Origin: Dipteronia dyeriana
Taxonomy: Eukaryota; Streptophyta; Magnoliopsida; Sapindales; Sapindaceae
Length of the DNA stretch: 64,000 bases
NCBI GenBank assembly: GCA_032871835.1
Contig: CM065301.1
Span: 33,426,405 to 33,490,404 of the forward strand
Reading direction: 5' to 3'
This document shows, one piece after another, positions 12,545 through 25,803 of this stretch; within the stretch, counting starts at the first letter, position 1, and each line of letters starts with the position of its first letter. The notes under the pieces were generated by a model. It ran no database searches. It saw only the letters and a list, made by a program, of their open reading frames with translations, and was not told where the DNA came from. The translations under genes and the position numbers were made by a program.

Positions 12545-15131
12545 ATTGTGGCTCGGAATTACAAAAGACCTCAATAACCATCTTCTCCCGGATGGTGGGC
12601 ATATCATCCTCAGTCCAATCGTACTAGACCTGATCTGCCAGAACGTACTCGAGCAATCGTAACGTATGAGCCCCACAGTTACCGCTGCAATGCAGGACAT
12701 CAACAATCGTTAGAATTTTACTCAATTATACATGAAGTGAATTTCATGGTCGATAATTCATACCTTTTATCGTGTTGTGGCACAGCTGATATGGTCACCA
12801 GGCTCACCCCGAAGGGCCTATTTTGCCTCTGGAACTTCTGCTCACCGGGTTTCCTATGCTCATGAAATCCGGACTGATGCAACATAAAGGGAAGAAACCA
12901 TCTCTGTGGCCCTACCTGGCGTTTCCTTATGCTGACGGGGACTTCCTGTTTGAAGGGGTCTAGGATGTATATGATCCTGCTAATAAGGTCCATGCTGGCC
13001 AAAAGCTAATGCTGCCGACCGATGTTGTACGGAATAAGAACCTGTACAACACATATATATGATTAAATCTTTTCCTGAACACCGCATTCACAGTGGAACA
13101 TAGTTGGGCCTAAATTGTAAAACACTTACCATGTTAATCTCGTGCCATGCCCGGGTTCCTGTCAGAGTCAAACCACGTACGGTGAGAAGGTCCTCAGTGG
13201 ACCACCTGTACTGTAACACTTTCCACCCCAGCGTCTGTACTTCCCCATCATGACCACGAGGCATGATTTTGTCCCACTGATATTCTAACAATGTCTATTC
13301 AAATAAAAATTAAACCAAAGTTAGGATCAAGGAAAACAACAAACATAAAATCGAAATGCACATTACAAAAAACTTACAAAGAACTGAGTGCTCAGAACAT
13401 TTATCCTCTGATTGTACACAGCGGGGTATGCTCTCTGACACTTAGGTAAGATGTTCAAGTATGCGTCCATATGCTGGCAAAGATTTTTATAAAACATGAT
13501 TAGAATAATTTATTTTAAATATCGTCGCTAGAGTTTAAGTTAGGTACGTATTGTGTCAAACACCTCCATATAGTTCTCTTAGAAGCGCTGAAACCAAGTC
13601 ATCGCTATTAGCTCCAAAAGGTCCACATCGCGCCTGTAATATTTTTACAAAAAACATCAAAACATCAAAACAAGAAAACCAATTGAAGTGGTTATTTCAA
13701 TAAACTAAACAGTCTCATACTTACAATTCCCCTGTGGTGTTCCTCTTGTATGCATTGTAGGCCTCCAGCTGGCCACAGTCCACTAAAGCATTCGGTGTGA
13801 ATGCATGCTCTGTAGCTGCCAGCACTATCCTTTGCCTCTTCGTCCGACATGGATCAATGTATGGGTTCATCAATTGCTACCCCCTCTTGCGGGTCCGGGG
13901 AATATATGAAAGGATGGCCTTGTAGGGCCCGGGGGGGTGTCCGTCAGGATGCTCTCTTAGGGTCCCTAGGGGGGCTCCGTCCGGATGATCTTGATGTGTC
14001 CCTGGGGGGCTCCGTCGGGATGGTAGTAATGTGTCGAAGGGAAGAGGGAAAAGGGAAGAGAGGGGGGATCCAGCTGCATATACCAGAGATGTCCATAGGA
14101 GGGGTCCGTCTGGATAGGCCGGAGATGTCTCTAGGCAGAGGGGTGTCATGTGATCCAACTGTTGACATAACTCCGGTGGAGGAAACACTTTGACAACAGG
14201 ATTAGATGAAGTCTCCTGCACCTCTATTAGTAGGGAAACTCATGAAGAGTTGCAGTTACAGTGTCATGCTCGGCTCTTGTAACCCTATTCCGGTAACCTC
14301 AGCCTCAGGTATGGTACCCTGCATCTGATGGATGGTGTCAGGCTCTGTCTCCTCTACATGAGTATGATGCCCGTCACTACCTATGGGGTTGGAGTCTCGA
14401 TCTTGAGACAACAGACTATCCCTATCTGACCGTGATGTCGACCCCAACCGCTCCCGAAGATAGTCCATCAACTCCTGATGATGCCTCTGTCGTTCTGTTC
14501 ACTGTGCAGCAAACTATCCCGTAAATCAGCGACGACAGCCTCTAAATCTTGGATTCTATGCTCTAAACGGTCCTGAATCAAAATGATATTTGTCAGTTGT
14601 TTAACATTCACATGGGTTTAGACGTAAAATTCATCCAGAGTAAAAAATTGTAAGTACCTCGTGCTCCAATGTCTTCTCCAGAGTTATGTCTATCAGGCAT
14701 CCTAAATTGAATTCGCCTCTGCCTCGACTACCTCCCTCCAACTAACTCTGGGTATGAACCCTCTGCATGCATCTGTGGCCTCTCATCACCTAACTCCACC
14801 TCCAAACCATCGGTATCACTAGGTACGACACTAGTACGCCTAACAGAATCACGATCCGGTATCTCCACTGCAAATTCCGCAAAATATGGTTCATTCCTCT
14901 CAGTTGTTGTGGGCACCAGATTCGTCATCACAGACATTTGAAACCGTTGTTAGACCCTTGGAAATTGTAATAATAACTTTTAACATTAACAAATAAGAAA
15001 CTTACCTGCGATATGAATATCTTCGACAGCTTATCCCCCATCGGTTGTATCTTTAACACCCACTTTAGAATACGGGGAGACATATCGGTAACCATCCGAG
15101 TCCCAAACTGGGGCCCAAGCATGGGGATCAC
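12545..15131 (-). pseudogene. Ulp1-type C48 cysteine peptidase gene, MULE-associated, decayed
   Basis: A multi-exon gene convergent with the MULE transposase. Read on -: MIPMLGPQFGTRM exon (15131-15006); Pro/Asp-rich low-complexity region (about 14220-13877); an exon ending YNAYKRNTTGEL (13733); DVDLLELIAMTWFQRF (about 13634-13560); MDAYLNILPKCQRAYP (13470-13379); an exon with TGTRAWHEINM (13291-13128); VLIPYNIGRQH (about 13041-13009); YILDPF; and finally GNCGAHTLRLLEYVLADQ (about 12680-12630). The His of QH, the Asp of LDPF and the Cys of NCGAH form the Ulp1 catalytic triad. The Trp normally after that His is a TAG stop, and another TAG follows LADQV, so the gene is dead. Ulp1 domains carried by MULEs are known (Kaonashi/KI type). 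Whether this gene and the transposase are one element is an inference from their adjacency. Confidence 0.82.
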
Positions 15132-15545
15132 CTCAAAACAAAATATCTAAAAACAAAAAAAAAACATAAAAATCTATATAGATGATTACAAACGTAAAAT
15201 TTGTAATTCTCAAAACTCATACCCGGAGGGCGTAAGATAGTCCATAAATATTGTAGGTCCCTTTGCTTGTTGGCGTCTCTGAAACCGCTCAAGCCGCAGG
15301 TGCTTCTTTAAAAAAAAAAAAGAAAAAAAAAAAAGAAGCCCCAATAGGGAGCCACGTACAACAAAAGAGGGGAACAGCATAAACAGACAGGCAGAAAATC
15401 AAAATCAAAACAACTAGAGACTGGAGCACCTTGTAGCAGCCAAAGCACGTACCTGAATTAACTTCTTTGCTCCTTCTCCACCAGTGCCCGAATACACATT
15501 GGCACATCCTCCTTCCACATAGCCACATTCTCGATTCTCAACCCC
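15132..15545. other. Junction between the peptidase relic and the LINE
   Basis: Contains the likely 5' continuation of the peptidase gene (to about 15290), an A-rich run at 15310-15334, and then DNA that, read on -, is probably the 3' UTR of the LINE. The short ORFs show no domain. Confidence 0.4.
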
Positions 15546-16735
15546 TCATTCGCGAGTTTCGAAAGCCATCTTATTTGTCTTTGAGGGAACGAAATTGAAA
15601 AACACCTTTCCACCATCTAGAAACAGGCCTTGAATCGTATCCAGAATACTGCAGTGATTAGCATTCGAATTACCTCCATTTGCAATCTGCTTAATCACCT
15701 TCTCTGATTCGGTTTCTACAATATAGTTCATCAGATCCATATCTCTTCCTACCATAATACTCTTGTAGATTGCCATAGCCTTGGCACAATCCATATCATA
15801 ATTAGCCTCACACCCATGTACCCAACATCTCAAAACTATGCCCCTTTCCTCTCTAACAATAATTCCGAAACCCACTTTCCTCTTTCTTTTATCTACCTTT
15901 GCATCACAGTTAATTTTGAACTTACTTCTTCCCCACTCCTCCCATATCTAGCCACGGCTCTTTCCTTGTTACACCCACTCTCCGAATCTCATCAACATAA
16001 TTCCTACTCCACCATACCACCTCATTTGCATTATATCTTTTCCCATTATGTAACCATTCATTTTTGTTACACCAGACCTTCCAAATGGTGATACAAAAGA
16101 ATTCCAACTCCCCCTTCGTCAATCTCTTGTAGTAAAACCAAAGCATATCGAGGACATTTCTAAAATTGGTCTTGCTGAGCTTACCTCTTGGGAGCCACCA
16201 TTCCCGGGCCTATTTCAAAGTAGTACAGTCCCATAGTGCATGTAAAGTAGACTCCCCCTCTGATTGATAGGCCTGACAAGTTCTATCACAAGCAATACCC
16301 CTTTTTTTCAAATTCTCTCTTGTTGGTATCCAATCATAACAAGCTTTCCAAATGAAAATTTTGATTTTTAGAGGGATTTCCATTTTCCACATAATCCTCC
16401 ACCAGTCCTATACTTCGTTAGAGCTAGCTTGGCCATGGTTATCACACAAATTCCAGCCCACCTAATACTCACTTTTAACTGTGAACACACCATTCTTGTC
16501 ATATTGCCATACCCTCATATCTTCCATATCACCAATTCCAGCCGGGATTTGTAGAATTCCATCCACATCGAACTGTATAAAATTCTGCTTGAGCTTCTCA
16601 ATGTCCCAAACACCAGTATTAGACATCAGCTGATCCACCGTGCTATTACCATCCAGCTTCTGGGGAGATATGATGAAAAGGGCATTATCTCTCGGGATCC
16701 ATTTATCTCCATAGACTCGCTCAAGCCAAGCAATT
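15546..16735 (-). pseudogene. LINE (non-LTR retrotransposon) ORF2 C-terminal part
   Basis: On -, from 16735: AWLERVYGDKWIPRDNALF (end of the reverse-transcriptase region), then VWQYDKNGVFTVKSEY, then the zf-RVT zinc-binding domain WKMEIPLKIKIFIWKACYDW with C-x-C and WDC (16392-16210). A helical stretch with FYYKRLTKGELEFFCITIWK (about 16146-15922) follows, and last an RNase H-like RVT_3 domain GFGIIVREERGIVL with VETESEKVIKQI and FNFVPSKTNKMAFE (15875-15546). Stops interrupt it (for example after KSEY and before the zf-RVT block). It is 5'-truncated at 16735, as most LINE copies are. Endonuclease and RT core are absent. Confidence 0.88.
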
Positions 16736-18057
16736 TTTTTTTTTATGATGCCTCATGCAAAATGCCTTGCACCATTCTCAGATATCATTTTCTTATATTT
16801 TATTTAGTGTTGCAACCACATCAAAAATAGAAAAATGTATATTATTATTATAATATTCTATTATATATGATTATCACTTGTCGCAACCATATCAAAAGTA
16901 GAAAAAAGAATCTATTATTAAATATGATATGATTTTAGGGTAAAATTCATAACTAACCATAAAATTAAGGGTTTTTCTAAATATATCCAAGATTAGCATT
17001 TTGATCGTTTCTAGCAAGTAATCCACTGTTTGGACAAAAGTGCCCTTCAGTAAAAATGAATAAAAAGACAAAAAGAAAAAAATGAAAAAAAGGAAAGAAG
17101 GAAACTAAAAATAAAAAGCAAAACAAAAAAGCAAAACAAAAAGTAAAGAGAACTTTGTTACCTTGTTTGAAACAAAAAAGAGGGAAACAAGTAAGACCCA
17201 ACGACGTCGAAGCAAGCAAGAGCAGACGACGACCAAGCTGAGATCGATTAGACAAAGACGACGATAGAGAGACGAGCAAGACCCAATCTTGACCCGTGAG
17301 ACGACGAAGACATGACCCCGGTGTAGAGACAGGCGAGATACAAACAAGACTGACCACCGGAGAGAGACGATTGGCCACTAGCTTTGATTCAATTCACTGG
17401 AGTGAACCACTCAGCATGGGAGAATTGAGAAGGTTTGTAGTCACCGTACATATGATATTAGGGTTGTTTTTTATAAATTTTTGTTTGGTTAGCGTTGTTT
17501 TTTTACTTCGATTTCGATTTTGATATCGAATTCGATTCTGATATCGATATCGATATCGATTTTGATTATGAATTCAATTTTGATTTGGAATCTGAATTAG
17601 ATTTTGCTTTGGATTTGGATTTTGATTTTATTTTAATTGAACATGCAAGTCTGCAACTTTAGATTGATAGGGTATTTTTCTTTGTATTGGTGTCTTCAGT
17701 CTTCTTGTGCCTTTTTCTGGTGGGTATGTTGGCGTGGGTTTGGTCTTCTTTTATGTTGTTTTGGGCCTGGTTTTTCTGATGTGGCATGGCTTCTGGTAGG
17801 AGGGCGGTTGTGTGGTGGGTGGTTTTTGTTGTTGTTGTGTGTCCAGTTTTTAGTTGTGATTATGATTATGATTATGCTTTTCAATTAATTTCTTTCCACT
17901 ATGAAGAGTTTGTTAGGAGTTTGATTTTAATTATTTGAGCTTCTCATGATGTTATAATGAGTTACTTTTGAGTTTTTGACTATTTGATCATGTCACACCC
18001 TTGTTTCTTCAATGATCGATATGGTGATGAAGAAAGTGAATGCTCCGTGTTGAACAT
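16736..18057. other. Non-coding region left of the foldback array
   Basis: AT-rich DNA (16740-17030), then a GACGA-rich stretch (17195-17330) and a T-rich stretch. ORFs of 62-133 codons overlap on both strands without any recognised domain. The region may be the outer end of the foldback element or host DNA; I cannot decide. Confidence 0.35.
17508..17656. repeat. Degenerate GATTTN/GATATC hexanucleotide repeat
   Basis: About 150 bp of imperfect six-base repeats (GATTTC, GATATC, GATTTT, GATTTG). One + frame stays open and would read as alternating acidic and hydrophobic residues (DFDIEFDSDIDIDIDFDYEF and so on). The period fits simple-repeat expansion better than a gene. Confidence 0.7.
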
Positions 18058-20494
18058 GTGTGTGTAATTGAGTTGAACTAGAGTGTTTAATTGAGTTGAT
18101 TTGGTTTGTGTAAATGAGTTGGATTATTGTGTTTAATTGAGTTGAGATTGTGTGTAATTGAATTGATTAATTGTTGTGTAATTGAATTGATTAATCGAGT
18201 AGACCCGATGTGTTTAATTGAGCTGTACTGGTGTGTAATTGTTGTGTACTGGTGTGTTTAATTGTTGACTCGTATTTCCTTTTATCAATCATGGAGGTGT
18301 TTTTCAACAAAATCGGGTCAAAGAGATAAGTAGATTAGAATCAACAACTTTTGGCATCTTAAGTAGACCTGTAACTTCAACATGCATTGTTGAGTTATTG
18401 ATTTCGGAATTGTTATGGTGCGGTTTAATAGAACAATATTGATTTTGTCTATGATTTTGCAACATATTTACTATGGTTACCGAAATATTGATTATGATTT
18501 TTTTTAAAGGAATACAAATGTTACTGATTTGGTGTGTTTAATTTCTCAGAACTGATGTATTTAATTGATCGATAGCAATGGTGTGTTGAATTAAGCACAC
18601 AAGGGCATAGGCGATTAAACATACAAGACCTAGGAAATTAAACACACCAAGCTAGAAATTAAACGCACACACCATGTCTAGGCAGTTAAACAAATCATAC
18701 CAGAAATTAAACACACCAGGTCTGACAATTAAACACACCATGCAACACGATTAAACACACCAGGACTAGACAATTAAACACATCCGGCCAGACAATTAAA
18801 CAAACCAGTTCAGGTACTTAAACACATCAGGCCTAGGCGATTAAGCACACTCGGCCAAGCAATTGAACACACCAGGTAAGAACTTAAACAAATCAAGTCA
18901 AAACAATTAAACACACCAGATCAAGGCAACTAAACACACCATGCACATGTAATTAAACACACCAGCCAACACAATTAAACACACCAGGCCTAGACAATTA
19001 AAAACACTTGGTTAGTCAATTAAACACACCAGTGTTTCAACCAAGTCGTGAAATAACCTGTTTTATCACAATGTTAACACTGGTGTTTTGAAAAAGGAGG
19101 CAAAATCCTTACTAACAGTTCATTAAATATTGTTAATTGAAAATTCACTATGGCAGTAGAAATTCAATTAACACCCTCAACCGCTACCTAGAAGGTTACA
19201 ACGGGGTAGGTATCTTTGATACTGGGGTATCAAATGACGGGAGAAGTAACAATGAAGTAGGAAACAAACAAAAGAGATATGGTATAGAAAATAGTGATAC
19301 TGTTTTATTAAATATCAAGTTGTACAAACACAATCAATGAAATAGTTCTCTCAATTTCTCCTTCACACAATTGGAGATGGCGTATTTCGTTCGTATCGAT
19401 AAGTGGCTAATTCCTTTCTGGAGTCTGAAGTGAACCTAACACCGGTATTATCTTTAATCTGCGGTCGGGCAGGCCTAAGCCTAACATTGGTATCAACCAA
19501 AGTTCGTAGCTTATAAGTAAACCTTGTTAACATTCGAGACTCTTTGTACCACCTTTGACAACTCAACATACGACAAACTTCTACGAACTTTGACAAACTC
19601 TGTTTCACCACCCTCGTAAAAATTCCCCACCCATTTACCACCATAAGTGATAACCAATTTCGTTGGGTCCATTCCTACATATCAACAAAAAAAAAACTCA
19701 CTTTAATATTTCAATTTATTAAACCAGTTATACATTAAAACAAGGTGCAACCAAATTAAAAACAACAGGGCAAACTAATTTAACACATGATGCACACTAT
19801 GCTGCAATTAAACACACCGGATCAAAAATTAAACACATCAGGCCAAGGCAATTAAATACACCAAGAAACACCATTAAACACACCATGCACAAGCAACTAA
19901 ACACACCGGGCACAAGCAATTAAACACACCAGGTCATAAATTAAATACACCAGGCCAAGACAATTAAACACACCAAACAACGCAATTAAACACAACAGGC
20001 CAAGATAATTAAACACACCATGCATAGTCAATTAAACACACTAGGCACATGCAATTAAACACGCATCAGGTCATAAATTAAACACACCAGGCAAGGCAAC
20101 TAAACACACCAAATCAAACACAATGGGGCAAACTAATTTAACACCTGATGCACACCATGCATATGCAAATAAACACACCAGATCAGAAATTAAACATACC
20201 AGGCCAAGACAATTAAAACACACCAGGCAACACCATTAAACACACCAAGTATAGGTAACTAAACACACCGGACACAGACAATTAAACACATCGGGTTAGA
20301 AATTAAACATACCAAGCTAAGACAATTAAACACACCAGACCAAGACAATTAAACACACCAAGCCAATTAAACACAGTAGGCCAAGACAATTAAACACACC
20401 AGTCACAATCAATTAAACACACTAGGCACATGCAATTAAACACACATCAGGTCAAACATTAAACACACCAGGTCAAGGCAATTAAACACACCAC
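18058..20494. repeat. Foldback-like minisatellite arms (GTGTTTAATTGA / CAATTAAACACAC)
   Basis: Left arm (about 18058-18595): repeats of GTGT(G)TTTAATTGAGTTGA. From about 18595 the same word appears reverse-complemented as AATTAAACACACCAGGCCAA, with a spacing of about 20-25 bp, and runs to 20494. A stretch without repeats (19045-19790) interrupts the right arm and holds a MuDR fragment. The array continues at 36702-36990 after the copia composite. Two opposed arms made of short direct repeats are the hallmark of foldback elements. Confidence 0.8.
19380..19660 (-). pseudogene. MuDR-type transposase N-terminal fragment
   Basis: Read on - from about 19658: ITYGGKWVGNFYEGGETEF, then VKVRRSLSYVELSKVVQRV, a frameshift, then LRTLVDTNVRLRPARPQIKD to about 19410. 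A YGGxW start followed by a Tyr-x-Glu-Leu helix is typical of the N-terminal domain of MULE transposases (MuDR N-terminal/PB1-like). The rest of a transposase is not present beside it. The MULE relic at 9963-12326 lacks exactly this domain, but a link between the two is speculation. Confidence 0.65.
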
Positions 20495-20499
20495 GTCAA

Positions 20500-22673
20500 T
20501 GTAGGGAAAATCCGTGCAACGGAAGCTTGAAAAATTAAAAATTAGGGTTTCGGTATAAATAAAAAATTTTCCCTTCTAATAACAAGAACCTTAACCCTAG
20601 ATTAATTGATGTATATTAAAAAAGTTTCGTACCTATTTTTTCATGACGATTGAACTAGCGTCGAATTGAATCCGTAAGATCTTCCAATCCAATCACGAAC
20701 GTGAAACACCTAGGAGTGTGGGCTCCCTTTCTTTAAATTGTATACCTGAGGATGGAAACAAATAAAATCTTCTTCTTTGTCAGTCACAATAATCCTCCAA
20801 GAGAAAAATCAAGAACGTCCGGTCACTTGTGAATTATCAATCAAATTGATTGAAACTCGCGTGAACCTTGATTCGATGTTATACACAAAAGCCTTTTGAT
20901 GCAAAGGATACTAGTGTACTATCGAAAACAAAAACGTTCTCTCTTTTCTCTATGCTTTGCCGAATTCTTCACACAATGAGTTGGACGAAGTTTTTTTTAT
21001 AACAATAAAAACAAATAAAAAATATATTCTCATACCAAAAATTAAGGCTTGGTCGAAATTTACAACCTATATTTATAGGTTCACAAATCCACTCCTAAAG
21101 ATGATTTACTTGGTAGGCAAGAATCTTATTCTTAGGTGGATTTACTTAGTGACCAAGAATCCTTTTCCAAAAAGATCTCTTTCCTACACCAAGACTCTTA
21201 ATCCAACTCATTAGTGTATTTGTGACCATATTAAAAACTTCCTAATTTGACTAGATAAATAATTCATTTTATTTATCTACTTATCAAATATAATCATTAA
21301 TATTAATTATACTACTAACAATAGTATAATATTAAGAGACCATCTCCTACTAAGAAAAAGATTTTGACTTATAATTAAATAATTAATTAATTACCAAATT
21401 AATTAATTTCTATTTAATTAAATAATAAAATAAAAAATAATATATTTAGGCTTTTATACATTAGCCTTGCCACCTATAACAATATATAGGTATATATATT
21501 ATTTTTCTTATTTTATTAAATCCATTGGACCTTAATAAAAAGTTCACATATGAACTAGACCCATTCTTACAAAAAGAAACAAGTCCTCATGCCTCAATAC
21601 AATTCTAGATAGACCTTTAAAGTGGTCCGGTAGAATATATCAAGTGATCCATACAAGTTCGTGTGGATTGGGATCTTGGCGGGCTATCTAAATTTAAGCT
21701 CCAATAGACAAGACCCAATCACAATTAACAAATGATTCACTTATGTTCGATCTATTAATTTTAGTTCATTCCACTAAAGAACTAAAAATTAACTCTAAAA
21801 TAAAGAGAGAATAAGTTAATATTCCTCATTCATACCCTAGACAATCTTAATGGAGAAAGTGTATCCTTGTGAAGAATATCAGTAATCGCCAAGAGCTCAT
21901 AGACCGCCTATAACTCTCCAAGTTACCATATTTACTCATATGACCACATTTTGAACTTGGATATATTGACTTGTCCGGAAGCCATGTTTCAATAGACACT
22001 GTTGAAAACTTAACGTTAAGATGTAATATTCAATACCTCAAAACATCCATATGATGATATTCTACTCTCATTTATTAAATATAGTCCTCTATCGATTAAC
22101 AAATGAATACCACCAAACTATCGAGGATAGACTATGCTATATAATCGTACTCATTGATAGCTCAAATGATAACACTTGCAACCATAAGTCCATCATTTAT
22201 CTTAGGATTGAGATTGACTCTCCAATTGTCTTCAACTGAAAACTTTTATCCACTGACGATTTAGGATAAAGTAATTCACTGAGATACTATTCAATGCACA
22301 TAGTGCACTAGATTCTGTTGCCCAAAGGCGCCACACTTTGATGATTTTAGACTTATCATAACACATTTGATCCCACTCAAATGCTAGCAAAAGAATTTAC
22401 AACTTTGACAAGATAAAGATGCCCAACCTTCATCTTAAGTTGAGAATATTATTCAAGACTAAATAAAGAATTGTGTCTACCTCATACATATCTAGATGTA
22501 TGAACAATTCTTCTTTTCTCATAGTCTTTTGACCTTATGATTATTTACTTTTGACAATTATAATAATTAAACTATAAATGCTATAAGATTTGTTAAACTA
22601 GAAATCACTTTATTAATATGAAAAGATTATCAAATATATTATTATACTCTTGCTATCGAGCATAATCCCAATA
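20500..22673 (-). mobile_element. Copia 3' LTR, 2174 bp
   Basis: Homologous end to end to 34563-36696. On - it starts TATTGGGATTATG (TG mutated to TA) and ends TTTCCCTACA. The purine-rich run GCAAGTGGGAGAT just before it on - is the polypurine tract. Confidence 0.9.
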
Positions 22674-22689
22674 ATCTCCCACTTGCTCT

Positions 22690-25600
22690 ATAGCAAATGT
22701 ATCATATCTCTCATCCTCATGTTCTCTAGATAGCCATAAAAACACTTTTGTGGAAGAGCCTTTATAAAGTGATCTGGTAGATTCTTTACTGACGCGATCT
22801 TACGTCAACCCTATGTACAATTTCCCTCAGAAGATGATACTTTCTTTCATTGTGTTTCCCTCTCTTATGACTTATTGGTTCTCTCGAATTGGCCACTGCT
22901 CCACTATTGTCACAAATAGATAGTGATCTGCTTCGCATCAAGAACCACGTTCAAGTTAATCAGGAATTGGCGAAGCCAAACAGCCTCTTTAGCAGCCTCG
23001 CATGCGGCAACATACTCGGCTTCCATGGTGGAATCAGCAATACAAGATTGCTTTGATACTCCTCCATATAACTGCCCCTCCTCCAATAGTATACACAGAT
23101 CCTGATGTTGATCGCCTGGAGTCAGAATCTGACTAAAAATCAGAATCTGTATATCCAACGGGAATTAAATAACCCCAAGAGTATACAAGCATATAATCTC
23201 TCATTTTCCTTAGATACTTGAAAATATGCTTGACTGTCGTCCAGTGATCAGGACCAGGCTTCGATTGAAACCTGCTAACTATGCCCACAGCAAAACAAAT
23301 ATCTGGTCTGGTACAGAGCATTGCATACATGAGACTTCCAACTGCCGATGCATATGGAACCCTACTCATGAATTGCTCTTCATGCTCATTCTTAGGAACT
23401 TGTTCCTTAGAAAGTTTGATTCCATGTCTGAAAGGTAATATACCTTTCTTGGAATCTTGCATGGAAAATCTAGACAAGATTTTATCTATGTATGAAGCTT
23501 AGGATAATGTAATCATTATATTCTTTCTATCCATTATGAATTGGATACCAAGAATATAACTTGCTTCTCCTAAGTCATTCATATCAAATTGTTTTGCTAA
23601 CCATTCTTTTATAGATGTCAGCACACCTACATTGTTTCCGATGAGTAGTATATCATCAGTGTAAAGAACTAGGAAAACTAACTTGTAGCCTTTAATTCTT
23701 TTGTATACACAAGGTTCATCAAGGTTTTGAATAAATCCAAAACTTTTCACAGCTTGATGGAACCTTATGTTCCAGGATCTGGATGCTTGCTTCAATCCAT
23801 ATATGGATCTTTGCAACTTGCATGCCCTTTCTTCTTAGCCTTTTTCAATTAATCCGTCTGATTGCATCATGTAGATGCTTTCGTCAAGACTTCCGTTAAG
23901 GAAAGCTGTCTTGACATCCATTTTCCAAATCTCTAGGTCTAAAGATGCCGCAGTAGATAAGAGTATCCTAATGGATTTAAGCATGGCCATAGGAGAGAAG
24001 GTTTCTTCATAATTGACACCTTCCTTCTGTGTATAACCTTTAGCTACCAATCTAACTTTAAAGGTTTTCACCTTTCCATCCATTCCTCTTTTCCTCTTGT
24101 ATACCCACTTGCACCCGATGGGTTTTATCCCTTTAGGCAAGTCTACAAAAGACCAGACTTTGTTTTTGAACATAGATTCAATTTCGGATTGCATTGCCTT
24201 TTGCCAATGGTGACAATTAACATCTTTCATTGCTTCCTTGTATGTATAGGGATCATCGTTGTCCAGTAGATTCTCTACAGATTCTCCTAGACCGATGTGT
24301 CTCTCGGGTTGTCTACTAACTCTCCCATTACGACGAGGTATGGTAGATTGTTGATCTTGTGTTGGTGCTGAACTTACAATTGGGCTTGGTTGTGAAACCT
24401 CTTATGGAATTGTATCTCTTGAAAGCTCATTCAGGACAATTTTACTTTTAGGCACAAAATTATTCATATAGTCCTCTTCCAAAAATTTAGCATTTGTCGA
24501 AACAAATACATTAAGATCTGAAGGACTATAGAAATAATATCCTTTTGTTCCTTTTGCATATCCTACAAATATGCATGTTTCTGAACGGGACTTCATTTTT
24601 CTGTCTTTCTTTTTAACACGTGCGCAAGACATCCAAATATCCTTAAGTGTTGTAAACTAGGCTTTCGCCCGATTCATAACTCATGCGGTGTTTTAGGAAC
24701 CGACATAGATGGTACATCGTTTAGAATGCACATAGCAGTTTGTAAAACATATCCCCAAACAGAATTAGGAAGCGTTGAATAACACAACATAGACCTAACA
24801 ATGTCCATAAGAGATCTATTTCTCATTTCTACCACCCCATTTTGTTGAGGTGTACCTTGTGCAGAAAACTTAGAAATTATCCCATTATCAATAAGATATT
24901 GCTGAAACTCACTAGATAGATATTCTCCACCACGATCAGACCTCAAGATTTTTATGTGTTTCTCAAGCTGATTTTCTACTTTAGGTTTAAATGCTTTGAA
25001 CGTGTCAAAAGCATCCGACTTATGTCTCATGAGATACACAACCAAATCTTGAGTGATCATCCGTGAAAGTGATGGAATACTCATATCCACCTCAAGCTTG
25101 AATGCTTATAGGTCCACACACATCAGTGTGTATCAATCCTTAACATTCGATGGCTCTTGTGCCTTTGGTCGTAAAGGATCTTTTGGTCATTTTACCTTCC
25201 AAATAAGATTCACAAGTTGGTAGATCATCAACCTTTAAGTCACGTAGAGGTTTGTCACTAACTAATCTTTTAATCCTATTAGGGTTAATATTATCTAGAC
25301 ACAAATGCCATAGGTAGGTTTCATCTTTTGACAATTTTACTCTTTTATGATCAGGTTTCGTTGTTTCCGTGTCTAACAAGTGAAAGATATTTCTATGCAA
25401 ATTGGATAAACCGTTTTTCAATGTACCTTTGCAAATAATTTTGTCATTCTTACTAGTAATAAAAGCTTTATTAAAAGTAACCGAATAACCAAATTTATTT
25501 AAACAAGAAACTGAAATTAAATTCCTCTTAAATTGAGGTACATAATAAACTTCTATTAAATCTAAATGCATATAAGAATCTAAAGTAATTCTAATATCTC

Positions 25601-25803
25601 CAACTGAACTAGCAGATACCAATGCTCCATTGCCTAAACGCAAGTTGAATTCGTTCTCGTTAAGCCTTCTCCTTTCCTTGAACCCCTGTAAGGAAAAACA
25701 AACATGATTAGTGACTCCGGAGTCTATGATCCAAGAATCCATAGAATCCACCAAAAAATATGTTTCAAGATAATTAATATTACCTTTTATTATATGTATA
25801 TTT
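22690..25803 (-). pseudogene. Ty1/copia pol, copy B (protease, integrase, RT, RNase H), decayed
   Basis: On - the order is copia-type. Protease: WIIDSGVTNHVC (about 25740). GAG-pre-integrase: HLCLDNINPNRIKRLV, with CESYLEGK where a zinc-binding Cys has become Tyr. Integrase: HTDVCGP, SDRGGEY and PQQNGVVE (25140-24674). Reverse transcriptase: MKDVNCHHWQKAMQSE to GCKWVYK (24230-23835) and LYTDDILLIGN (about 23670). RNase H: ADSTMEAEYVAACEAAKEA (about 23050). Stops and frameshifts split it into at least seven ORFs. Gag is absent because the gypsy LTR starts at 25804 inside the protease-proximal region. The lineage looks like the Tork/TAR/Angela group, by eye only. Confidence 0.92.

Noticed and set aside
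13849..14193. Gly-rich ORF on + opposite the peptidase relic
   Set aside because: It mirrors the Pro/Asp-rich low-complexity part of the minus-strand gene; no splice partners or domain.
15310..15334. Poly-A run as the LINE tail
   Set aside because: The LINE is on the minus strand, so its tail should be poly-T on +; the A-run has the wrong polarity.
16977..17378. 133-codon minus ORF with a Phe/Leu-rich segment as a membrane protein
   Set aside because: The hydrophobic part is the complement of an AAAG-rich strip; overlapping ORFs in other frames look alike and no domain is seen.
18595..20494. CRISPR-like array of short repeats
   Set aside because: Repeats are imperfect, spacers are only a few bases and similar to each other, the genome is a plant, and the same word is present in the opposite orientation nearby.
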